From Hysterangium stoloniferum (taxonomy: Eukaryota; Basidiomycota; Agaricomycetes; Hysterangiales; Hysterangiaceae): 64,000 nucleotides of DNA. Every line of letters begins with the position of its first letter. Positions within the stretch are counted from its first letter, which is position 1. Positions 11,334 to 22,433 of this stretch are shown piece by piece. The translations under genes were made by a program, and so were the position numbers. The stretch is taken from the NCBI GenBank assembly GCA_015178975.1, contig WHVD01000004.1, positions 310,001 through 374,000 on the forward strand. The letters are read 5' to 3'. A model generated the notes under the pieces. That model was not told where the DNA came from, did not search any database, and saw only the letters and a program-made list of their open reading frames with translations.

Positions 11334-13879
11334 AATATAGCATATATTGCATCATAATCATCAGCCACAAAACCTTTCCAATGAGCAGGCCTGACTAAAC
11401 TATTTTTAGCATGCCCAAAAATGTAATAATATTCTAGGCCACAATTCTATACATGTTTAGCTATCTAGTGTGAATTTTTGATATTTTTTACTATTTTTTC
11501 TCCCCTGGTAGCAGTTTGCCAATATGCAAACTCCAAACATTGGAAAGGTTTTGTGAGTCACTGTACACCAGGCCATCCCAGAAAATGCAGCATGCATTCT
11601 GCTGATCTGGTCGTATGGGTGTCATCCAGTAAGCTGTGGAAATGTCGAAGGTAGCAGCCACCAAGTCCTCTGGTAGGGATAAAATTAGTGCGGCTGCATC
11701 TGTGAAGGTTCCCCACTCTGTTGGGAAGTCATCAGGGTTTATGCGACTGTTTATGGGGGAATGAATTGGGTCGTCTCAGGGGAATGATAGGTCTTGGATC
11801 ATGCGGTATGTATTTGAATTTGGTTTCGGGATTAGTCCCAGGGGAGATGTCTGAAATGGTCCTATGGCCTGCTCCAGCTCCTCTGGTGTAAAGCCTCTGG
11901 AGTAGCGACCAATTTTTTGTTCACTTGCTATATACTTGGTTATAAACTCTGTATCCACTAAGGAAGATCTGTGGTTTTCGAAAAATGGCTGTATGTGTTA
12001 TGTGCTCTTTCAATCCAATGTCAAATCCATTATTTAGACTTGCTCTAATATTCTGCCAGTCTTGCAATATACCATATTTACTCAATATACATGCCATGCT
12101 GACAGGGTCAAGTGGCATTATGACTGGCCTTGGGTCAGAGCCTGCTGCAGGCTCCTGCTCTGTGGTTTTCCTCAAAGCATATGCTACATGCATGTGCATT
12201 GGTGCAATTGCTGCCCCACCTACATTGTGATTCAAGTGCCCAGCCGAAGCAGAACTGTCTGCCATTGGGGGCAGTAAGGGCATGCTTATTCCTGGCTCCT
12301 TGTGCAATTGCAGCAGGGCTCTTTCCTGCTGTCATCCGCTTTGACCTACAGTTGGCGGGCAAATGACCTTGGACTCCGCACCGAAAACAATGTGAGGAAT
12401 CCTTGTCAATGCGTGGTTTCTTCCACAGTGATCCAGCTAGAGAGGGGGGATCTGCTGGCCATGAGCGCTTGGGTAGTGTAGCTGAGGTGTGAATCACCTT
12501 TGCTGACTGCAGTGCTGTTCAGTTGATATACATAATTGTCAGTGCCTCGGCATCCAAGCAGCCTAAGTCATGAGACAAGTTGCAAGTGGCTACCTCCCAC
12601 TGCTGGACATCATATTCCATGGCAACTTCCCAACCATGCAATTTCGCGATTGACGTGACGATGGCATGATGTGCTGATAATGCATTGGCTCTAAGGACAC
12701 CACCATGGGTTCTCGTGCAGTCAACTGCTGCTGCTGCAGCTGCCAGCCAATCAATGATGCTGATACCTTTCTCATTATCCCAATCCAGCCCTTTGGCAAT
12801 GATGCCACCCAATGGTGAAATGGTGAATTCCTCTGTACCTTTCTCTGCTTTACGCCATCCTTCAGTGGTGAGGGAAATATATGGGACATAGTGTAGGTTC
12901 TTGAAGGCTTCTTCTACTTTGTGAGGAATTGCTGAAATTAAGGAGGGAGTGTGAGCATGGTGAACCAACAATGTGACAGGAATGGTGTCAAGTCCCCCCC
13001 CTTTCCCAGGCTATGCATCCTTGAGACTGTGATGTGGGAAAGAAGGGAGGGGGGGGGGAACCCACTGCAAGGCTGGATGACATGCTGTGGATCTGGGCAT
13101 GAAATGTGCTGCAGAATCCATAACGATTGCACTGTATGGCACACATTCCGCAATGCCATCAAACAGTCTGTGTTGTGAGGCATGCATTCCACAATGCCCC
13201 CAGAACTGTCTGTGATATGCCGTATGCATTCCGCAATACTGTTGGACTGTCTGCACAGACCACATGAACCCAATGTGGACTGGCCACCCATCTGTGAGGG
13301 AAGGATGAATGCACTTACAGATCTCTAGAGGGTTGGCCTTGAACCCAGGTATAATATTGGGAATCAAGGCCTTTCTGCTGCCCCGGGGCTCTTCAGCTAG
13401 TGAAGATACATCCCTGGCCTGTTGTAGTGCACCCGGGTCAACAAACAATCTCGTGACTATTGGTGCCACACCTGTCGTGACACCTCCTTCCTGATCACTG
13501 GAGCTAATGTCTTAGCTAGGTGATGCCTGTGCGCCATCAGCTGAGCTATCTGAGTGTCAAGAAGTTCAATTTCTGAGACTGATGGGCCTTGGCCTGGTTG
13601 TTGTGTCCCACGTGGCCCTAGCCTCTCCTGGAAGTGGTAATGTTGAAGGATCCTGAGGTCCACTCATTTCCACTGGGGCAGTTTCCATCCCTGCCTCCAT
13701 GGAGGGAGGGTTTATTTTGGTGCCTAGGTTAATACCTAAGTGCGCAAATTTCCCCTGTGGTATGGCCCCAGATGTCATCTAGCAGAAAATGAATTAAAAC
13801 AGAAAGAATTAAGGAAATAAAGTGTGAATGAATGTGATTTTCTCAGATACTGTACTGACAGAGATGTTGTAGTAAAAAC

Positions 13880-15611
13880 AAAAGGCGTGCGACTCCTTCA
13901 TACGCTCGGCTGGACGTCGAGTGCCGAACTACTCCCGGCACGCAGGGATCGTGTGGCACTCGCTACTATTCCTTATCCTATGCGCTACGTTCCTGCGCGT
14001 TACCAGGTATTCATGCAAGACGTCAAAAATCTGCTGTCCATGACTGATATGTGGAAATCGCGCGCGGCGCCCGTGCCGCTGGAGTTTGAGAGCATTATGG
14101 CGGTGCCGAACGGGGATTCTGTGATCCTGGGTGATGGGAACGTCCCTGCCAATGCTGATAGCAATGTGAACGGGAAAGTGGGTGCGAATGCCAACGGACA
14201 TGCCACGCGGACGTCGATGGGACTTAAGGACCAGAAGTCGTTGACGTTGAGGGAGACTGTGGAGATGTTTGTTTCGAGGTTTGTATGCGCATTCTACCCT
14301 TTCTCTTTCTTTTAGTTTTATTGTTGTTGTTGTTGTTGGCACCGGTCTTGCGCGCATATGGTTATGCTTCTCTTCGGTCTACAGCACAAACCGCCTCTCG
14401 TCACGCTTATCCCGTCCAAAAGAGGAAGGCGGAGAAGAGATGATCTCATTTGATAAAGACGACGACGACACGCTGGACTTTGTATGTGCTGCAGCGAATT
14501 TGAGGAGTATTGTTTATGGTATTGGGGGGAAGACGAGGTGGGAGGTTAAAGGTGTGTTTCGTTTTCTGATATGGTGATCTTTCTTTCGGGTGTTGATCAT
14601 TGACCGTTCATGGCTCTTATTTGTGTTCAATATGGCAGAAATGGCTGGAAACATCATCCCTGCTATCGCTACTACCAATGCCATCATCGCGGGGCTTATA
14701 GTATTGCAGGCGTTACACCTCCTGCGGGCCCATCAACCCTCTACATCGACATCGACATTATCTGCATCCGCACCGTCAGCCACAGCGCCAACCACGACAT
14801 CGACATCGACATCACCCAACCCCTCACTCCGCACCATCCACCTCCAACACAAGCCCGCCGTCCCACTCCAGCCTACCCGCCCTGAGCCGCCCAACCGCAC
14901 TTGTGGTGTGTCGCGATACGTACCTTGATGTGCGCTGTGATCCGGGGCGGACGACGTTGGCGGAGGTAGTTAATCTTGCGTTAAAGCGGGGTATTGATCG
15001 TGATAATGGTGAGAATGTGGAGGTAGAAGAGGATGAAGATGAATTTGGGGGGCGGTACGAGCCGCCTGATGCCGAGGTTAGCGTGTATGAGGATAAGCGG
15101 ATTCTGGCGGATCCAGATTTTGATGATATTTGGGGAAGGACGTTGGAGGATTTGGGGTGTGGCCGGGGCAAGTTTATTACGATTGTGGATGAGGTGGGAG
15201 AGGGAGAGGGCGGGGGTGATGGTGGGGGTGGTGGGTGGGGGACTCTTGCTGTTGCGGTGGGGCTGCTACCGTGCGTATCTCTTCTCTTGGTTTTTCTTCT
15301 TTTGTTCCTTGTTCCTTGTTCTTTTGTTCTTTGCAGTTTTGTATGGTCTTGTTGGCATTCTCCCTAATTGACGTTTTTCGTTTTGGTTCTTCAGAGATGA
15401 TCATCCTGCCGACGGACCGGCCGTGCTCCTCATCGAGCCTGTACGACGTGCACAGCGGAGGACGAAGACAGAAGGAAAAGCGGCCGCGAGGCCGTCTACT
15501 CCTACGACGGGCTCGAAGCGACCTGCAGAAAGCGGCGATCATGATCGTGATCGGGCTAAACGACCGCGAACCGATGCTCAGGCGGTGCCCATGTCGAGCC
15601 CGTTCTGGTAG
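13880..15611 (+). pseudogene. UBA2: UBA2 (SUMO-activating enzyme E1 subunit), 5'-truncated fragment
   Basis: UBA2 pairs with AOS1 to activate SUMO in the nucleus. The visible part begins in the middle of the adenylation region (LLSMTDMWKSRAAPVPL), continues with SFDKDDDDTLDF and LRSIVYGI, then [19 protein letters not shown] and the ubiquitin-fold region ([38 protein letters not shown]), and ends in a basic, Pro/Ser-rich tail. Introns are inferred at 13,951-14,006, 14,279-14,384, 14,552-14,638 and 15,271-15,394. The adenylating N-terminal region and the 5' exons are missing. The frame shifts at a GT dinucleotide run near 14,908. The stop codon falls at the junction with DIRS sequence, so the natural C-terminus is probably also lost. 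Non-functional copy; the working gene should be elsewhere. Confidence 0.85.
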
Positions 15612-15650
15612 GGATAAAATTAGTGTGGCTGCATCTGCAAAGGTTCCTCA
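15603..15650 (-). mobile_element. 48-bp DIRS reverse-transcriptase scrap at the palindrome edge
   Basis: Nearly the same as 11,665-11,712 of the DIRS-like remnant (shared core GGTAGGGATAAAATTAGTG), with a few mismatches. On the minus strand it reads through the RT block upstream of the ATFDIS motif. It sits between the UBA2 fragment and the truncated glycosyltransferase, as a filler at the breakpoint. Confidence 0.8.
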
Positions 15651-17491
15651 GGTATGGAGATGTCGCGAAACAAGCGTCTGAAGAAGCTGCTGCAACAGGG
15701 AGACCTGTCTTGGAAATCGAGAAAGAGGTGTGTGACCTTCTGATCAATCATCTTCGATCACTAATATCTCTTTATCAAGCTCTTCTCCCCAAGTAAAGGC
15801 GAGGTTATAAGCATTCCAGGATTACCCCCTATGTTCGACTATGAGTTTGCACACAAGAAAGTAAGTGTATGATTGGCAAAGGATATCATATCCATAATAA
15901 TCTTTCCAGGCCTCCAAGGACCAATTCCATAATGAACTTTTGAAAAAAGGTCAAAGGTCCGTATATGCTAATATTTAACCTCCAATATTCTGACAGTGAC
16001 ACACCCCTCAGATTTATGCAACTTTGCAATGGGATTGTAAGGCTGTCGGTATCAGCCTCACTCGGTCAACACGGACAGGACTAAGTTTTCTTTATTTTTA
16101 CATATCAGTAGGATACAAGGTGAATGCGAGGTTCCCTAGGGAAGAGTGGGAAAAGGATTAATGGTCAAAGAGAAGATATCCTATCACTATAGGATATGGG
16201 GTTTTATATAGAGTCAAGGAGATGAGAAGAGATTCGAGATCCTGATCCGGTTCCACCAGGCGTATGTGTCACTAGGGGAATGGTGTTGATCGAGCCCAAT
16301 ATCGGGTTGGGACTCGGTGACACGGGCAATTGGTAAGTCGGCCAGGGGTGGCCAGTGGTCAATGATGTGGCTCTGCATGTGTGGTAAGTCGGCCAGGATT
16401 ACAGGGATGATTTCTACATCAAGCATCGCCTACGAAAAGGAGAGCCTAGACGCATGGCGCGACTGGCTCGCCGAAACTAATCGCCACTTTTATGTCGTTG
16501 GCCCATTTCTACCTCCAGGGATTGAACACGGAGCGCTTACACAAAGCACCAAGTCAAATGATCTGATTGCTTCTGTCAACGACCAGGAAATCATTTCATT
16601 CCTTGACAAGAATCTGAAAGAACTGGGACCAAACTCTCTCTTATACGTACGGTTTGGTCCATTCAAACAACGAGACACCATGGGAACCACTTACGATTTA
16701 TTTTTTGTTGTTGTTGACAGATTTCTTTTGGGAGTTTTTTCTGGCCTGAACCGGAGCACATTTGGATACTTATTCATATTCTTCTGGAACTTAAATTTCC
16801 GTTTGTGAGTTACTCCCAAACAATAAGTTGATATGCACACATGTAGAATTGACATCAAAACAGATCCTGGCTCACGCTTCCCCAAACGCAGTCATCCCCC
16901 CCGATGTATCACTCAAAGTACAAGCTTCCAGAACAGGCCTCCTCTCGCCTTGGGCGCCTCAGCATCTAATACTTGACCACCGAGTTAGTATTTTGCCCAC
17001 CATCTCCAGTCTTGCGTATCTATCTACAACGTGTTTCCATGCAGGCTACCGGCTGGTTCCTTACGCATTGCGGCCATAACAGTGTCATGGAGGCCCTGGG
17101 TCAGGGAATACCTTTGTACGTGCTTCAGATTCTCCCCAACTCCATTCTGGCTATTCACATTGGCATCTACAGGATTGCGTGGCCTATAAATGCGGACCAA
17201 CCTACCAACGCTGCCCGTCTCTCGTTCGTCGACCTTGCTTTCGAACTATTCGAAACCAGAGTCGAACTTGGACTGAAGCCGCTCCATCGTGGAGTTCAAC
17301 CAACTGGCACGCGTGAGGCTATCGAACACGAGATGCGAAAGACTTTGCAGGACGCACGAGGCAGAATAGGTGAACGGAAGAGGCGCAATGTTCACGCAGT
17401 GAGAGACGCGATACAAGGAGGCTGGAGCGAAGATAATGGGGATGCGCTGAAACAGCTTAGAGGGCTCTTGACGGAGTATTTTCCTTCCTAG
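15651..17491 (+). pseudogene. UDP-glycosyltransferase, truncated copy with an LTR insertion
   Basis: Inverted copy of the gene at 29,645-31,775. It lacks exons 1-3 and the beginning of exon 4, including the catalytic His region, because the repeat arm ends there. The equivalent of exon 7 is split by the solo LTR at 16,036-16,403. The C-terminal sugar-nucleotide region (WAPQHLILDH, TGWFLTHCGHNS, DQPTNAARLS) is retained. It carries several substitutions relative to the right copy between 16,490 and 17,044 and none seen after that. Not expected to make a working enzyme. Confidence 0.88.
16036..16403. mobile_element. solo LTR in the left palindrome arm only
   Basis: 368 bp, starting TGTAAGGCTG and ending AGGATTACA, flanked by GGGAT at 16,031-16,035 and 16,404-16,408. 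The right arm has a single uninterrupted GGGAT at the matching place. It therefore landed after the arms were formed. The family differs from A and B. Confidence 0.92.
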
Positions 17492-19169
17492 TTAAGTCGA
17501 AGGCCCGTCATTCATCTTGAGATCTGTCCGCTTTGTCATTAGAGATCGAACAACGACGAGCTTTTTCTGTTATAAGGCCACCGAGTTCAGTAACATTATA
17601 ATGCTAACTTTGGTGGTAGGCTATGATCTTCCCAAAGTACACCTGTTGTTTTTCGCAATCTATCATATTAATTTTCCACCATGACCGCCGAAACCCTGCA
17701 TTGTCCTAGTTTTAGATGGCAAGGCACTGGTGGCAAGATGTATCATCGACAGCCTCGTTTTATGGGGATATCAGACGCTTTTTCGCAGGAGCATTTCAAC
17801 AATGTACTTGGGCAGGCATGAGCCTGTGCGATTGTGAAACCAATGCTATATTACAAAAACGGCGTTGGCGTTGTATCAGCAATAATGTTTAATTACGGTC
17901 CTTGGGACTCACACGTTAGGGCAAGGACGACCTGGATACTCTACGATAGTGGATCATTGTCTCTGTCCGTGTTTGGATAAATGAATGAATCAGGGTGGGG
18001 CAGGCTTTATTGCACAAAGTATGTTGAAAAGGCCATGGGCAAGCACTATCAGTATGCCAACTAGTGATAAATACATGGGAGAAAAACAGGGTGGATGGCG
18101 GAAAAGTAAATTAGTCGAAACTTGAGCAATACCCGTGGCAATCGTGGCAATAGTCTCGGACTCCGGAGCTTCCCAAGGTAACACTCCTGCTACCAGAACC
18201 ACGGACCAATTTCATTAGTCCGCTTGAATTCGGCACCCCTAACTGGGTCCTGATCAGTTCAATCGCTCGAGAGAATACTTACTGCCAGCAGTCTATCGTA
18301 CATAAACCAGCCAAGTTTCACAAAGAGGGTTAAAATTGTCACACTGATCATCTACCTATTAGAAAGGGGGGGGGGGGGGGGTGAATATTATGGCCAGAGC
18401 CTGTGAGTAGATGGACCACCCCCGGGGTGCGTATGGTCAAAGTCGTGATGTACTTCTGAGCTATTAGAAGCCACACCAGTGTGGCGTGTGATTATGGTGA
18501 GAAGCAGAAAATGAAGAATGATTCAGACTACCATTCGAGATCTGAGTCTGCCCAACCGCACTCTTCCAAAAGTATGAAAAGGAAGGAACCACCCACCCGT
18601 GCCCGTGGCGACAAGTGTGAAAGAGAGACAATACAAATCGGCACAGCTCAGAAACACAAAAAATATTCATCGCTTTGAGGGAAATACTTTCCCATGACAT
18701 CAAGACCAGAAATAAAAGAGGCGCAACCTGTGGAGGCGTCGACAAGTTTCCTAAGGAACATTCCCTGTTGTAAGACAAAACTGGGGACACACTGAACTCC
18801 GAAGTATCAGAATAAAATTGTGTAAATATTTGGACGGATCTAAAGAACACACTAGTCCCCCGTATACCGCCGTTGATCAGCCCGTTCTCAAATTCAAATC
18901 TACATGGCGGGTCTGCACGCTTGTTCACCGGGGTGGATTAAAATAGTGTATATAGGTGTAAAATCGGTAATTTGAAAGGAGCATGGTTCTATCGAATTTT
19001 TTTTCAAAGAGAAGAACATCCGAAAATTCATGAACGTGTGAATCTAGAAATGTGCGGTCAATCAAATGCCAAAGGCGCCTCTAACGAAAAATCCTGGCTA
19101 CCATCGAGCTCACTTTTTCTTTGGCTTTTGAGCTGAACGTATTACAGCCCTAATGACAGTTTAAGAAAA
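17492..19169. other. arm interval between glycosyltransferase and CcmS-related gene (left)
   Basis: No gene recognised. It holds a poly-G tract of about 17 bases at 18,366-18,382 and two weak open frames (17,990-18,202 minus, with one hydrophobic segment; 18,464-18,928 minus, overlapped by a Ser/Lys-rich frame on the plus strand). None shows a family motif. The mirror interval is 27,965-29,644. Confidence 0.5.
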
Positions 19170-20659
19170 TCAGCAACCAGTCAGCAAGAAACGACTCAAC
19201 TTGTCAACCGTTATAACAACTCGTCGTTTTGATAGCCTCTCCGTGATTCCGGCAAGCCTAACGCGGTTTATGTTCCTAACGTGATGTGGGACCTCAATCT
19301 TGCGTCTCCACATTGCGACAGAATTCCCGGACGGTGACAAGAGTAATACAAAGACTAAAACTTGATTCTCTGGCTCGTAAAAGGCCAGTGATTCTTGCAG
19401 TGTGTGATCGTATGTTGACACGACTTCTTCAAACGAAAGCCAATCAACACTTGGCTCCTCAGCACTCTGCCAATTACGGCTATCTGCATTGACAAAAAGT
19501 GCTCCCCTGCACTCGCTCTGAATAAATTTATTAACCTAGACATGGTCCAAGGTGTAAGCGACTAAACCACAACCTAAAGTGACATACCCCTAGAATTGCC
19601 AAGCTATGACCCATCGCCTGAATCCAATGCATCAGTATAGCGACTCTCTCGTCTTTCCAAGGCGAAAACATCCAATGGATGCGTTCACTGGCAAGTCGCC
19701 CATGGCCAAATAAAGCCTTGTCAGCGGCTTGGAGTGAAGTACTACGGGGCGATTGTAATTTGATTCTAACGTATGACACACTACTGGCCCCGCCATCTGA
19801 AATGCTGATGTCGGAATTCGCCTTGGCAGACCACGATGTTCTTGAGGGTGTCTTCTCATTTGCGGCTGATTTGGTATGTTCAGCGGCACTCGCCGCACGT
19901 TTCCAGCTTAATGGTTCAGATGTTAGGGATATAACTTCTTGCTACAAGTTTGACCTACCCTTTTTGTGGTCCATAATTTTCACGGTGTGGCGGCCGCCAC
20001 TCAACGATGTTACTTCCCACATTGGATGGTTCTTCTAGCACGGATGCCAGAGGATGAGGATTTTTCTGGTGTCGTGACTTTTGCGGAGGTTGATTCCAGT
20101 TCTTCCAGTCCTTCCAATTATTTCCACCCGTTGCCTCGGTGCTATGCCACCCGGCAATATTACCATTGGCCTCCCATGATGTCCCCGCACTTCCCCATCC
20201 ATACTCTTGTTTTCTCGCCTTTAGGCTTTTCTGTAACATCTGATTTGGGTGATTCTGACCTTTTTGATTTTTCTGGTTGACATATCGCTGTTGCTGTTGC
20301 TGTTTCCGCTGTTGATCCTGTGACCCCTTCTGGCCACCACCAGATTTTTGTTGACCACCGACTCTCTGATAGTTCTGTTGTGGTTGCCCTGTCTGCTGGT
20401 GTTGTCCTCTATTATCTCCCCGACCCCTTGCTGGAGGCTCTTCCTCCTCTTCCTCGTCGTCATCCTCCGCTTCATTTACGTACCCCGCCGGCACTACAGT
20501 CCACTCCGAGGGTTCCGTGCTTGCCCACCCATTTCCTCCCTGGTAATACGTATTGCGAATATAGAAATTGGCGTTTTGTACGTGTATAGGGTGAAGGTCC
20601 ATGTTGGGAAATAAGCGACGGTTAATGTATGAATTAAATGGAGTTTGTACCTTCAGCAT
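19170..20659 (-). CDS. CcmS-related domain protein, left copy
   Basis: Inverted twin of the gene at 26,475-27,964, identical in every open frame I compared. Exons by mirror are 20,659-19,959, 19,906-19,588 and 19,535-19,170, giving 461 residues. N-terminal segment DLHPIHVQNANFYIRNTYYQ, an acidic run, a Gln/Gly/Asn-rich middle and a conserved C-terminal domain (LQSPRSTSLQAADKALFG, RIHWMFSPWKDERVA, LQESLAFYEPENQVLVFV, SGNSVAMWRRK). Function unknown. The promoter region is duplicated with it, so both copies could be expressed. Confidence 0.8.
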
Positions 20660-21123
20660 CCTCAGACTCCGCCTGTATTTTTTTCTTCCACTTTCCCATA
20701 TATATCAGGGTGTCTCTTGGACCAACTCAAAGCTTAGAGCCTTATATACCAGTGGACTAACTTTGGTTTGTTCCCCCGAAATGTCGACAAGGCAGATACA
20801 TTATTGACTGATAAATCTGTTGCCAGGTCTTCTTTTATGTTATTACCGCTTCCGGAAAGTGGTATAAGAGACAAAAGAAAGGAAAAAGTCTTAGAAAACC
20901 AAGTTAGTGAGAGGGATGAAGGAATATCGTGCATGTTACATAAAAGTGCGGGAGATCATCTTATGATAACTTGTGTACCATGCGCTATTGTTATCGCGCT
21001 GCAACGATACGAACGTCACGGCATATGTAAATACAAGAATAGAACGTCTTAATTATTATAACATGTTATTGATCGTCCAATTGATACACTGACCGGCCCA
21101 AAAAGGTACCAGTCACATTTGCC

Positions 21124-21864
21124 AGGCTGAAACATTCATCCACAATAGAGCTTTTTCGACGCAGGTAGCGGTTAGCTCTCTACAATAGAATTTTTGTCCA
21201 GACCTGCGCACAAAGTCCTGCAGTCGGTCTAATGCCCCAACGGATTCCAAGAGATGGGCCACCAGGGGTAAAAGGATCGGGGATATGTAAATGCCTGCTG
21301 AACATGTATCTTGAGGCGTGGAGGTTGATTTCTTGTTAGGTGGTCGAGGTGCTGAATCGGAGCCTAAGAAAAACCTTGGATGCCCTAAACATATGTTTCA
21401 GCCATATTGCTTTGCACAAGTTCTGCCTACAAACCCTCACAGACAATTCCTTGCAGCGCAGCCAGATCATCAGGCGTTTTAGCAACGGGCCGGGCCTGCA
21501 ACAATTCCAGCGTTGACCGGCCAAGTCATCCACAGTTAGCGCAAGATGATGGGCAGTACTTGTGCAAGCAACCATCTCTCCAAGACTTTTGACACGCTCG
21601 ACAGCAGCCATGGTGGTAGCATGTTCAAGTACAATGACATGGATTGACACCAGATGGGGTCGGAACGATGTTTCAGCATTCAGCACGTGGATATTCGACT
21701 TCAAATTCGAAGGCAATTCGCCGTGTAAATTTAAAACCATTCCAACGTTTTCCATAGCCTCGAAAACGGGGTATTACATTTCGTAAGATTCGCTGCGCCT
21801 TCAGAATTAGTTGTGACACCACGGGGTATGACTTGATACCTAATCGGACACATCCCCATGCCAA
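21124..21864 (-). pseudogene. URA4: dihydroorotase-like remnant, left copy
   Basis: Mirror of 25,270-26,010; see that entry for motifs. Located between the CcmS-related gene and the gag-like remnant in the left arm. The reading frame is disrupted in the same way as on the right, so the decay preceded the duplication. Confidence 0.78.
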
Positions 21865-22433
21865 TTTAAAACTTCTGCGCAATTATTATTGTGGAAATAG
21901 AAGGCATGAAATCTCATAATTCCATGGTTGTGTCTAAATAGATGAGCTCCGGGAAATATCAGATGAAATAGGAGGAAGGACAAGTTGAAGAATATACGGA
22001 TAACTCGTGTCTGAATCAGGGCAATGTGAATGCGACTGCCAGACGTCGAGTGTGGTTCTAAGATGACGATCCACGAGACATTTTGATAAGATTGCCAAGA
22101 AAGCATAACACGCATAACGCGGGAGAGTTAGTTGCAATCCTCCTGCTAGGGCAGATCATCCCCCTGGGCATTGGGCCAAGAATCAGCTCGGATTCGCAAC
22201 ACGCGATCGACCCGACGACGAAGAACCGACAAAAATGTGAAAATGATGGGTGCATTGGCGCCTCAAACCAAGACCTGCCAAACACCACGTTAGCATGGTT
22301 GAGGTGACGGGCGCTAAAGGGCACCTCATCAAAGTGACAACGGACAAGCTGCTCCATACAAGGCGTTCGTGGAGTTTAATTCTACTTGACAATGGATGAG
22401 ATGGGATCAATCTTGAAGAGCGCGACTGTTGAC

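Larger units (their letters stand above)
9149..11563 (+). mobile_element. Tc1-like DNA transposon 2 (with a nested solo LTR)
   Basis: Ends are CAGTGACTCACAAAACC and its complement, with TA at 9147-9148 and 11564-11565. The terminal inverted regions are about 220 bp and, as in transposon 1, each has an inner inverted copy of the outer site (CACAAAACCTTTCCAATG outside, CATTGGAAAGATTTTGTG inside). The insertion splits the DIRS reverse transcriptase between its FWDGLVY and AVAFGLASS blocks. Net length without the LTR is about 1599 bp. Confidence 0.9.
8962..13780 (-). mobile_element. DIRS-like retrotransposon remnant, split by two insertions
   Basis: Minus-strand fossil. From right to left: a charged N-terminal region (13,460-13,760), a protein region of unknown fold (12,519-12,971), two cysteine-rich motifs at 12,135-12,497 (HCFRCGVQGHLPANC and a CX7CX5HXCXXC-type cluster), then reverse transcriptase with the DIRS/Ngaro-type opening (GPFQTSPLGLIPKPN, YRMIQDLSFP), the block ATFDISTAYWMTPI and, beyond the Tc1 insertion, LLKWVDDFLAI at 8962-9146. 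No LTRs are visible. It is broken in several places and lacks its 3' part. A tyrosine recombinase would be expected downstream but is not in view. Confidence 0.75.

Noticed and set aside
12938-13469. Overlapping minus-strand frames rich in His and Cys as a novel protein
   Set aside because: They lie within the DIRS-like remnant, where several frames overlap; no separate gene is supported.
14269-14577. Open frame across the UBA2 region as an independent gene
   Set aside because: It reads through an intron of the UBA2 fragment; the real homology starts at the 14,385 exon.
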